A stretch of 64,000 nt of DNA from Clostridium tepidiprofundi DSM 19306. GTDB taxonomy: Bacteria; Bacillota; Clostridia; Clostridiales; Clostridiaceae. The translations under genes were made by a program, and so were the position numbers. The notes beneath the pieces are model-generated. The model ran no database searches and was not told where the DNA came from. It saw only the letters and a list, made by a program, of their open reading frames with translations. The stretch lies in contig NZ_LTBA01000006.1 in assembly GCF_001594005.1 (NCBI RefSeq), forward strand, positions 1 to 64,000. The letters run 5' to 3'. This document shows, in pieces, positions 55,460-64,000 of this stretch; the first letter of the stretch is position 1, and each line of letters opens with the position of its first letter.

Positions 55460-56776
55460 TTATTCTTGTGATTTTATTGCTTCTCTCACTGTTTCAGCTG
55501 CATTCTTAAGAGCATCCTCAGGAGTTGATTCACCATTCCAAAATGCTGCAAATGCAGCTCCATATGGTTCCCAAACAAGTTGCATCTGAGGAATAGATGG
55601 CATTGGAACAGCATATTGTGCTTGTTCTAAAAATGGTGCAACATACTCATCATTTTTGATAGTAGGTTCATCCATTAAAGCTTTTACTGGTGGTATTTGA
55701 TGAGTAATTTCATATCTCTTCAACAACATTTCCTTTGATGTAGCAAAATTAGCAAATAATTGTGCTGCTTTTGGATATTTTGTATATGCACTAACAAATA
55801 ATGTTCTTATTCCAGAAAAACCTGTTGGATGTTTTCCATCTGATAATAATGGTAGTGTTGCTACACCAAAATTAACACCTGATTTTTTAGTAGCTGCTAC
55901 AGCCCAAGGTCCATTAATCATTGCACCTACGCTACCCTCTTGGAATAATCCTTCAACTATTTGGCTACTAGAATCTCCAGAATTTACAGGCAATATTCCT
56001 TTAAGCTTAAGCATTTCTTTAGCACCTGCAATTGCACTCTTTGAATCGATTCCAATATCATTCTTATCTGTTCCACCTTTACCGAATATATATCCACCTT
56101 CACCAGCTATAAAGCAATGTGAAAAATATGCATTAGCTACATCCCACATGAATGTATACTTGTTATTATCAGTATCGTTAAATTCTTTTGCTTTTGCAAT
56201 TATTTCATCAAAAGTTTTTGGTGCTTCTGGAAAAATATCCTTATTATAGAATAATGCATAAGTTTCTATAGCTGTAGGATATCCATACAATTTTCCACCA
56301 TAACTAACACCATCAACTGCTGCTTTCATGAATTCTTTCTTTATTCTGTCTCCATAAACACTGTTTGGTACTATTAAACCAGAAGAAACTAACCCTCCTG
56401 TATGGTCATGAGGAGCTGCAAATACGTCTGCACCTGTACCAGCAGGTCCATCTTGAGCCAATCTTCCTTCAGCATCAACAGTCCCAACTTCTTCATATTT
56501 TACAGGTACGCCATACTTCTTTTCAAATTCTTTAGCAACATATTTTATAAAATCTCCTTCTTTTCCCTTGCTTTCCCAAACAAGTAAAGAAGCACCTTCC
56601 TCTGGTTTTAATTCACTTGATGATGCTTGGTCTTTATTTTGAGTTGATGCTTGACTTGAATTGTTCTCAGTTGTTTTAGAAACATCTTCCTTAGAATCTC
56701 CATTTTTAGGGCTACCACAAGCCGCTAATGAAAACGTTAATACTAATGCTAATAAAAAACTTAAAATCTTTTTCAC
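55460..56776 (-). CDS. malE: Maltodextrin-binding lipoprotein MalE
   Basis: Extracellular solute-binding lipoprotein of the maltodextrin importer (family 1). The lipobox is FSLAACGSP (Cys20), followed by a Ser/Thr/Asn-rich linker. Recognisable segments are ASLLVWESKGKEGDFIKYVA, DVFAAPHDHTGGLVSSGLI, YGYPTAIETYALFYNKDIFP and GAMINGPWAVAATKKSGVNF. A GTG start follows GGGGGG. The promoter, with an operator over the start region, lies just upstream. Confidence 0.94.
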   Translation of the reverse strand: MKKILSFLLALVLTFSLAACGSPKNGDSKEDVSKTTENNSSQASTQNKDQASSSELKPEEGASLLVWESKGKEGDFIKYVAKEFEKKYGVPVKYEEVGTVDAEGRLAQDGPAGTGADVFAAPHDHTGGLVSSGLIVPNSVYGDRIKKEFMKAAVDGVSYGGKLYGYPTAIETYALFYNKDIFPEAPKTFDEIIAKAKEFNDTDNNKYTFMWDVANAYFSHCFIAGEGGYIFGKGGTDKNDIGIDSKSAIAGAKEMLKLKGILPVNSGDSSSQIVEGLFQEGSVGAMINGPWAVAATKKSGVNFGVATLPLLSDGKHPTGFSGIRTLFVSAYTKYPKAAQLFANFATSKEMLLKRYEITHQIPPVKALMDEPTIKNDEYVAPFLEQAQYAVPMPSIPQMQLVWEPYGAAFAAFWNGESTPEDALKNAAETVREAIKSQE

Positions 56777-56799
56777 ATTAAACCCCCCTAATGTTTTAT

Positions 56800-56813
56800 T
56801 GCAATCGTTTGCA
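56800..56813 (-). promoter_or_regulatory. LacI-type operator of malE
   Basis: TGCAATCGTTTGCA is a near-perfect palindrome lying just downstream of the -10 box, over the expected transcription start. It matches the operators at 47675 and 58633. A MalR- or CcpA-type LacI-family protein is the expected binder; its gene is not in the window. Confidence 0.7.
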
Positions 56814-56820
56814 CAATTAA

Positions 56821-56849
56821 ATTATACAATCTACAATGGTCATTGTCAA
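56821..56849 (-). promoter_or_regulatory. Sigma-A promoter of malE
   Basis: On the minus strand TTGACA (56849-56844), a 17-base spacer and TATAAT (56826-56821): both boxes match consensus exactly. Confidence 0.8.
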
Positions 56850-56856
56850 ACAATTT

Positions 56857-58590
56857 CTACAATACTGAAAATATTTTATATGAGTATTCAGCCATAATAA
56901 TATCCATTTTGCCTTCTTTAGAAACTACTTTCTTACTATTTAACAAATCAACACATTCATTAAAATATTCAATTAAATTAACATTTTTTGTTTGATTGCT
57001 ATTATTAATTAAAACAAGCACTTTTTCATTATCACTTTCACGAGTATAACCTAAAACTCCATTTAAGTCTTTAAGCCACTTAAATTTTCCTCTTCTCAAT
57101 GCTTCATGCTCTCTTCTTAAACTGATAAGTTTTTTAATTGAACTATAAATATCATTGTTCCACTTGCTCCTATCCCATATCATAGTTCTTCTACAATCTG
57201 GATCCTTTCCTCCCTCTAACCCTATTTCAGTACCATAATAAATACACGGTGCTCCAATATAAGTCATCAAAAATGAAATAGCTAATAATAATTTTTTATA
57301 ATTTCCATTACATTCTGTTAAAAATCTAGGCGTATCATGGCTGTCAAGTAAATTCAACATTACTTCATTTACCTGATATGTATTTTTGATAAAAGCATTA
57401 TCAATTGATTCCATAAAGTCTATATCTTTGATACTATTCTGTGCAAAATATTTTAAACAAACTCGTGTTACTGGGTAATTCATTATTCCATCAAATTGAT
57501 CACCCATAAGCCATGGTAATGAATCATGCCATATTTCACCCACAATATATGCATCTTTATTAGCTTTCTTAACAACCTTTCTAAAATCCCTCCAAAAATC
57601 ATGTTCTACTTCATCAGCAACATCTAATCTCCAACCATCAATTCCAACTTCCTTTATCCAGTACTTAGCTACACCAAGTAAATATTCCTTTACTTCATCA
57701 TTTGAAACATTAAATTTAGGCATTTTGTGAGTAAAAGCAAATGTTTCATAACTTGGAGGTTCAATTTCAATAGGTAATTTATTTATGTGAAACCAATTAT
57801 AATAGTGTGATTTATCGCCATTCTCTAACACATGTTGAAATGGTTTGAAATTATAGCCACTGTGATTAAAAACAGCATCAAATATTACTTTTATTCCTTT
57901 TGAATGGCACTTATCAACTAATTCCTTCATAGTTTCTAAATCTCCAAAATGTGGATCGATTTTGTAGTAATCTGTAGTATCATATTTATGATTTGAATCT
58001 GATTCAAAGACTGGATTTAAATATATAGCATTTATACCTAAATCAACAATATGATCTATATTATCAATTATTCCTCTTAAATCTCCACCAAAAAAACTAT
58101 CACTTTTAGGTAATGAACCCCATTCTTCAGTTACGCAAGTATCATTACTTTTATCACCATTACTAAATCTTTCAGGAAATATTTGATAAAACACAGCATC
58201 TTTAACCCATTCTGGCACAGTATGAATATCTCCCTCATTAACATATGGATAATTAAAGAAATGAATATATATATCTTCATTATCTAGGTTTTCAAAAAAA
58301 CCTATCTCAGTATAATAACCTGTCTCATTTCCTTTTTTTAGTATAAAATAGTAAGATAATCTGTTATTTGGAGCTTTTATTGATACTGTGAAATAATCAA
58401 ACAACTTATCTGAATAAGTTATTTCCATAGAACTTTCTCTATTATTAGCCCAATCATACTTATCTCCATATACTAATATAACACTATCCAAATCTCCTTT
58501 TGCAGCCCTTAACCTTATATGTATTGTGTCTTTATTATATGCATAGCAATAATTGCTTTTAGGTTGGTGAAATATAGCTTGCTTATTCAT
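56857..58590 (-). CDS. GH13 neopullulanase / cyclomaltodextrinase-like glycosidase
   Basis: Cytoplasmic GH13_20-type enzyme that hydrolyses imported maltodextrins or cyclodextrins. It has the extra N-terminal domain of this subfamily (about residues 1-115), then VFYQIFPERFSNGDKSND, the GH13 regions VIFDAVFNHSGYNFKPFQ, DGWRLDVADEVEHDFWRD (nucleophile), YIVGEIWHDS (acid) and LLDSHDTPRF. There is no signal peptide. The ATG at 58590 follows GGAGG; a longer frame starts at 58617. It is transcribed in the mal direction from its own operator-bearing promoter. Confidence 0.92.
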   Translation of the reverse strand: MNKQAIFHQPKSNYCYAYNKDTIHIRLRAAKGDLDSVILVYGDKYDWANNRESSMEITYSDKLFDYFTVSIKAPNNRLSYYFILKKGNETGYYTEIGFFENLDNEDIYIHFFNYPYVNEGDIHTVPEWVKDAVFYQIFPERFSNGDKSNDTCVTEEWGSLPKSDSFFGGDLRGIIDNIDHIVDLGINAIYLNPVFESDSNHKYDTTDYYKIDPHFGDLETMKELVDKCHSKGIKVIFDAVFNHSGYNFKPFQHVLENGDKSHYYNWFHINKLPIEIEPPSYETFAFTHKMPKFNVSNDEVKEYLLGVAKYWIKEVGIDGWRLDVADEVEHDFWRDFRKVVKKANKDAYIVGEIWHDSLPWLMGDQFDGIMNYPVTRVCLKYFAQNSIKDIDFMESIDNAFIKNTYQVNEVMLNLLDSHDTPRFLTECNGNYKKLLLAISFLMTYIGAPCIYYGTEIGLEGGKDPDCRRTMIWDRSKWNNDIYSSIKKLISLRREHEALRRGKFKWLKDLNGVLGYTRESDNEKVLVLINNSNQTKNVNLIEYFNECVDLLNSKKVVSKEGKMDIIMAEYSYKIFSVL

Positions 58591-58632
58591 TTTTTCCTCC
58601 TTTGTAGTCTTTAACAATGTTTATTCAATCTG

Positions 58633-58646
58633 TGCAATCGATTGCA
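58633..58646 (-). promoter_or_regulatory. LacI-type operator, perfect palindrome
   Basis: TGCAATCGATTGCA is fully self-complementary and sits downstream of the -10 box of the neopullulanase-like gene. It could in principle also affect the divergent gdhA gene 114 bases away. Confidence 0.7.
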
Positions 58647-58660
58647 TTGTTTTCATATCT

Positions 58661-58689
58661 ATTCTAACCAAAATATTAACATCTGTCAA
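58661..58689 (-). promoter_or_regulatory. Sigma-A promoter of the neopullulanase-like gene
   Basis: On the minus strand TTGACA (58689-58684), a 17-base spacer and TAGAAT (58666-58661). Confidence 0.7.
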
Positions 58690-58735
58690 TAAATTGTATA
58701 ACATAATTGCAAAATTCTTCTATATAATTTATTAA

Positions 58736-60097
<1,362 letters not shown>

Positions 60098-60193
60098 AGT
60101 AAACTTGTTTTGCTAATGCATCTGAAAATAACTAGTATAATTTCCTTTTATATCATCATCTTTACAATACACTATTCTTGTCTTATCTGCGAC

Positions 60194-60226
60194 AAAAAGG
60201 TCGTATCTATTGATATGACCTTTTTT
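60194..60226. terminator. Terminator after gdhA, shared with the converging gene
   Basis: AAAAAGGTCGTATC and GATATGACCTTTTTT form a stem with T runs on both strands. It overlaps the 3' end of the minus-strand membrane protein gene. Confidence 0.75.
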
Positions 60227-60626
60227 CTTTTTTCTTATAAAACTTATTCCAATATATTGCGTAAAGTCCTATCTGAATTGCTATCAAAAATAATCCATTT
60301 AATCCAAAATGTCTTGTATCACTTAACATTACTACAACAAGAGCAATTCCCGGAAATATGTTTATGTATACCAAACCTTTAAATAATCCTTTTTGTTTTT
60401 CAGGAAAATTTTGAAAAAATAAAAATGCAAGAAAAATAAAAGCAATAACGCTTTCTTTAGGATATTGCATTTTATGAAACTCTGCAAAATCACTAATTAA
60501 AGAACCTATAACTAAAGCAACAACAGGAGTTATTATAGTATGAAAAATCATAAAAATACTTCCTAAGATATTGATAGTACATTTAGCATAGTATTTTATC
60601 TTTTCTATGTCTATTGATATACTCAA
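60207..60626 (-). CDS. Small membrane protein of unknown function
   Basis: A 139-residue protein with about four hydrophobic segments (GSIFMIFHTIITPVVALVIG; SVIAFIFLAFLFFQNF; IFPGIALVVVMLS; GLFLIAIQIGLYAIYW). I do not recognise the family. It starts at TTG behind a good AGGAGG site. The C-terminus is lysine-rich (KKKEKRSYQ). It converges with gdhA. Confidence 0.65.
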   Translation of the reverse strand: MSISIDIEKIKYYAKCTINILGSIFMIFHTIITPVVALVIGSLISDFAEFHKMQYPKESVIAFIFLAFLFFQNFPEKQKGLFKGLVYINIFPGIALVVVMLSDTRHFGLNGLFLIAIQIGLYAIYWNKFYKKKEKRSYQ

Positions 60627-60990
60627 AAGCTTCTCCTCCTTTCTCCGATAGTCCTTGTTTTGTTATTTAACATTTTACCAGCAAATATTAGCCTTAATCT
60701 GTTTCGATTTCATCCAAATCGTATCTTTTGATTAAGTTCATCAGTAACATATATATTTCTTGAAGAAAAAAGTATCATCTTCTAAATATTGTACCATAAA
60801 ATAACTAAAATGATAACATATTCATCAAATTTGTATTATGTAAAATTGTATAAAAACAAAGTGTAAAACTAACATTTGTTTCAAATACATTTACAGGAAA
60901 ATTAAACAATGATAGAATAAATATAAACAGTGAACTCGTTTCGCTAAAGCAAAACATAGGGACTTCAGGTATAGACTCTGCTCCCTTCCT
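60627..60990. repeat. Non-coding gap with a dispersed repeat
   Basis: An AT-rich gap of 364 bases. A repeat copy at 60933-60980 (AACTCGTTTCGCTAAAGCAA, then GACTTCAGGTATAGACTCT) is closely related to 12671-12718 and more distantly to 2731-2777. The inverted word TTTCGCTAAAGCAAA can form a small hairpin. Nothing else was recognised. Confidence 0.5.
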
Positions 60991-62112
60991 CTACAGGCAT
61001 TTCCTTAAATTTTTATCTAATTCAGTTATTATATTATCCCATGAAAAACTTTCTCTGCATATATCATACGTTATTCTCGACTTACTTTCTAATTCTCTAT
61101 CATGCATAAGCTTTTTAAGTTTATTTGCTAAATCTTTAATATTATTTTTTTCAACAATTTCGCCATTGTCATCAATAATAATTTCTCTTACAATACCAAC
61201 ATCAGTAGAAACAATAACATCTCCTAATGAAGCAGCTTCAATGAGTGCAAATGCAAAACTCTCAAAATCTGAAGTCAAACAAAATATCTTAGCTTTTTTA
61301 TATTCCTCAAATAGTTTTTTTCTATCGGAAATCTCACCTTTAAAAATAACTTTATTCTTTAAATGAGGATTGTCTTTAAAGTATTTATCAATGTATACAT
61401 TAAATTCTTTCTCAATGCTGCCAACTAGTACAAGCTTCCATGCACTATTTTCAACTTCATTGATTTTAGCAAATGCCTCTAAAAGCATACGTGTATTTTT
61501 TTCTTCCGCTCCCAATCTAGCTACATTGAGTATAATATTTTCTTTTTTACTATATTCATAGTGAATATTTTCTCTCTCCAAATATTCAAAATCAACACCA
61601 TTAGGTATATTTATCATTTTATTTTTATATTCAGGAAGCAATTCTATTAGCTGATTATACAATCTCTTTTGCTCAACACTAATTAGATCAACTTTATCCA
61701 AATAAATTTCAAGAAATTTTTTTCTAATAAAATCCAATGATTTTATTTTATCGATTAATTTGTGGCTACAATCTAACTTTAAATATATTTTACCATTTGG
61801 ATTTGTTTTTTTATAAACAAGTGCGTAAAAAAAAGAATACAAAGTAATATGAAATATTTGGAGTATATCTATTTTATGTCCATTTTGTTTTATATACTTA
61901 ATTCCATCTAAAGTATAATTATTAAATTTATTATCAATAAAATCTATATTCAATCCTTTAACTTCATCTTTTAAATAATCATATTCACCAAGCTTATAAC
62001 AAGCTAACCATGCATCATAACCAAAAAGTTTATGAAGCTTATACGGCATCATTCCCATTTCCTTAACTAAATTAACATTCCTGCTATTCGGATATAATAC
62101 ACAGTATCTCAT
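60991..62112 (-). CDS. Glycosyltransferase family 4/1
   Basis: GT-B fold glycosyltransferase, probably building a surface polysaccharide. The C-terminal nucleotide-sugar site has NVARLGAEEKNTRMLLEAFA, KLVLVGSIEKEF, FCLTSDFESFAFALIEAASL (with the E-x7-E pattern) and DVGIVREIIIDDNGEIV. The start at the ATG at 62112 follows GGGGTGA; a longer frame begins at 62130. It lies 23 bases after the flippase gene in the same direction. Confidence 0.88.
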   Translation of the reverse strand: MRYCVLYPNSRNVNLVKEMGMMPYKLHKLFGYDAWLACYKLGEYDYLKDEVKGLNIDFIDNKFNNYTLDGIKYIKQNGHKIDILQIFHITLYSFFYALVYKKTNPNGKIYLKLDCSHKLIDKIKSLDFIRKKFLEIYLDKVDLISVEQKRLYNQLIELLPEYKNKMINIPNGVDFEYLERENIHYEYSKKENIILNVARLGAEEKNTRMLLEAFAKINEVENSAWKLVLVGSIEKEFNVYIDKYFKDNPHLKNKVIFKGEISDRKKLFEEYKKAKIFCLTSDFESFAFALIEAASLGDVIVSTDVGIVREIIIDDNGEIVEKNNIKDLANKLKKLMHDRELESKSRITYDICRESFSWDNIITELDKNLRKCL

Positions 62113-62135
62113 AATTTCACCCCAAAACACAAAAA

Positions 62136-63557
62136 TTATTTGCTATTAAAAATACTCTTCAATTCATCTATAGTTACATATTTAAATAAAACAACACCTA
62201 TAAAATACACTACAATTGCAGATAAAATATTAATAATTACATTTATATTAAAATGCTTAAACAATAATATACTAACAAACATACATAATGTTGGCAAAAT
62301 AACTTTCTTAATATTACTTACATATGTAGTATATGTAACAGTATTAAAAAATTTCTTCATAAATAAAAAGTTAATAACTTCCGATAGAATAGTAACAATT
62401 GCTGCTGCATTTATACCATAAATAGGTATAAATATCAAATTAAAAACCAAATTAAACGATGAAGATATTGCTGTAATAATCAAATATTTTTTCTCCATAT
62501 TAAATGCATTCAAACCATATCCATATGTTTCCCTCATAAAAAGTATTAAAGCATAAATAAGCAATATATTCAGTGGAATATATGCTGCTTCATATTTTGC
62601 TCCAAATAGCAATACTATTATTTCCTTTGATAAAGCTATACCTCCAACGCTAATAGGAATTGCAACTAAAATAACTATCTTACATGTTTTATCAACAATC
62701 TCTTTTAATAAATTTTTATCCTTATTGTTAAAATAACTTATAAAAAGCGGGAAAATAGGTACAAAAACAATATTCATCAAATTAGTTATAAAAAATATTA
62801 TTTTATATGCTGATGAGTAAATACCTAATTCTCTATCACTCCTCAAAAATCCGATAATTATTGAATCAACATTACAATTAATCATTGATAGAATACCTGA
62901 AAGCAAAAATGGGACAGCACACTTAATATATACAACCAATTCCTTATTCGGCAAATAAAATTTATATCCAAGCTTTTTTTTATGCCTGTATATATAAGCT
63001 TGAAATGCTACTGCAATAACAAGCCCTACCAGATAAAATATAGGTATAAATAATACATCTTTTTCTGTTTTCAGAAAAATAATTATTAATATAAAAGGTA
63101 TTACATTTTTAATAATACTATATATAGCATTATACTCCATATGCTTTAATCCTGAAAAAAACCAATCTATATTAAAAGCCAATGGAAATAACGTTATACC
63201 ATACATCAAAAGTATATTTTTAAATATCGTGTCTTCATTAAAAATAAACGCTATTAAAGCTACTATAAAAAAACATATAACAGAAATTAATATTCTTATG
63301 CTTACAATACTTCCAACAATACATTCAGCCTTATCACTATTCTTTGCAATTTCTCTTTGACCATAAGTTTGAAAACCAAACAATGTTATCATTGTAAAAT
63401 AAATCATAATTGATTGAGCAAGACTTAATTTTCCAAATAAAGATACACTAAGAATTCTTGCATAATATGCAACAGTAACAAAAGTTACAAATTGGGATAT
63501 TAAATTTGCTAAACCAACTGATAAAAAGTTTTTTGTAATGCTTTTTATAGTAAACAC
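62136..63557 (-). CDS. Polysaccharide flippase (Wzx/PST family)
   Basis: Membrane protein of 473 residues with about 14 hydrophobic segments, of the MATE-like oligosaccharide flippase family. N-terminal features are FLSVGLANLISQFVTFVTVA and YYARILSVSLFGKLSLAQSI, typical of these proteins. It would move lipid-linked repeat units across the membrane. A GTG start is used; the ribosome site is weak (AGAAGG abutting). It lies between a WecG/TagA-type gene and a glycosyltransferase gene. Confidence 0.9.
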   Translation of the reverse strand: MFTIKSITKNFLSVGLANLISQFVTFVTVAYYARILSVSLFGKLSLAQSIMIYFTMITLFGFQTYGQREIAKNSDKAECIVGSIVSIRILISVICFFIVALIAFIFNEDTIFKNILLMYGITLFPLAFNIDWFFSGLKHMEYNAIYSIIKNVIPFILIIIFLKTEKDVLFIPIFYLVGLVIAVAFQAYIYRHKKKLGYKFYLPNKELVVYIKCAVPFLLSGILSMINCNVDSIIIGFLRSDRELGIYSSAYKIIFFITNLMNIVFVPIFPLFISYFNNKDKNLLKEIVDKTCKIVILVAIPISVGGIALSKEIIVLLFGAKYEAAYIPLNILLIYALILFMRETYGYGLNAFNMEKKYLIITAISSSFNLVFNLIFIPIYGINAAAIVTILSEVINFLFMKKFFNTVTYTTYVSNIKKVILPTLCMFVSILLFKHFNINVIINILSAIVVYFIGVVLFKYVTIDELKSIFNSK

Positions 63558-63567
63558 CTTCTATTCT

Positions 63568-64000
63568 TCAACTTTTCTTGTTATAAATCAATGTTTTAAT
63601 AATAAATACTGGTATTTCTCCAAGTCTTTTAATTCTAAAAGGTTCTTTTACAGTTCTATATAACCACTCAAGTCCCATTTTTATCATCCACTTGGGTGCC
63701 CTATTTACCTTGCCTGCTATAACATCAAAGCTTCCACCAACACCCATCAAAATCTTACAATTTAGCCTATCAATATTATCTGCAATAAATAATTCCTGTC
63801 TTGGACACCCCATAGCCACAAAAACAGCATATGGTTCCTTTTTTATGATATCTTGTACAATTTCATCACATTTCTTCAAATCAAAATATCCATTATGACT
63901 TCCAACAATATCAAGTTTTGGATATTTCTCCCTCAAATTAACGATACAGTTATCTAAAATTTCCTGTTTTGCTCCAATTAAATAAATGCTTTTCCCATCT
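63568..64000 (-). CDS. WecG/TagA/CpsF-type glycosyltransferase, partial at the edge
   Basis: C-terminal part of a GT26 enzyme that transfers an N-acetylmannosamine-type sugar to a lipid-linked acceptor. Recognisable motifs are YAVFVAMGCPRQELFIADN, MGVGGSFDVIAGKVNRAPKW and GLEWLYRTVKEPFRIKRLG. The open frame continues to the window edge (SIYLIGAKQEI in the last bases), so the N-terminus lies outside. First visible gene of the surface-polysaccharide run on the minus strand. Confidence 0.92.
   Translation of the reverse strand, partial: DGKSIYLIGAKQEILDNCIVNLREKYPKLDIVGSHNGYFDLKKCDEIVQDIIKKEPYAVFVAMGCPRQELFIADNIDRLNCKILMGVGGSFDVIAGKVNRAPKWMIKMGLEWLYRTVKEPFRIKRLGEIPVFIIKTLIYNKKS

Overview
The window reads as a chromosomal segment of a low-GC, endospore-forming, flagellated clostridium (Clostridiaceae). 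The reasons are AT-rich codon use, G-rich ribosome binding sites (GGAGG, GGGGTGA), a clostridial-type flgB-to-motA flagellar operon, the sporulation operons spoIIAA-spoIIAB-sigF and spoVAC-D-E, and fermentative histidine and glutamate genes. No rRNA, tRNA or CRISPR array was recognised.

Layout. (1) 1-12.3 kb, minus strand: flagellar basal body, hook and export genes in the order flgB, flgC, fliE, fliF, fliG, fliH, fliI, fliJ, fliK, flgD, a small flagellar-operon gene, flgE and motA. MotA has lost its C-terminus where the remains of an ISAs1-type transposase begin. (2) 12.9-20.4 kb, minus strand: yebC, a YigZ-family gene, a MocR-type regulator, a nucleotidyltransferase, an unknown small gene, an MTA/SAH-deaminase-type amidohydrolase and hflX, followed by hpt on the plus strand. 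(3) 21.2-28.2 kb: yunB, a class A penicillin-binding protein (plus strand), spoVAE-D-C and sigF-spoIIAB-spoIIAA behind a good sigma-H promoter. (4) 28.3-30.3 kb: a MITE-like palindrome and an orphan adenine methyltransferase that closely resembles C. difficile CamA. (5) 30.4-36.1 kb: histidine degradation (hutH, ftcD, hutI, fchA and a membrane transporter) without hutU. Its promoter is back-to-back with that of a CoA-disulfide-reductase-like flavoprotein, and a CsoR/CstR-like palindrome lies in the flavoprotein promoter. (6) 37.75-50.5 kb: an accessory region between two inverted arrays of a 162-bp CTAG-rich repeat. It holds dead transposases (ISAs1, ISAzo13), a dead DUF262 gene, other remnants, a HEPN-like gene, a methyltransferase, a TSUP transporter, a ZnuA-type lipoprotein, an EamA transporter and an alpha-amylase lipoprotein. 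(7) 50.5-58.6 kb, minus strand: pullulanase, malG, malF, malE and a neopullulanase-like enzyme. With the 47.7-kb amylase they form a maltodextrin regulon with shared TGCAAnCGnTTGCA operators. (8) 58.8-60.1 kb: glutamate dehydrogenase. (9) 61-64 kb, minus strand: the edge of a surface-polysaccharide cluster (glycosyltransferase, flippase, WecG/TagA-type transferase).

Functional picture. Amylase and pullulanase would cut glucans outside the cell, MalEFG imports maltodextrins, and the cytoplasmic GH13 enzyme finishes hydrolysis. The hut genes take histidine to glutamate, formate and ammonia, with the one-carbon unit captured on tetrahydrofolate, and GdhA links glutamate to 2-oxoglutarate. The most noteworthy finds are the CamA-like methyltransferase beside the sigma-F operon, the large inverted CTAG-rich repeat arrays around a decaying region, and the truncated motA.
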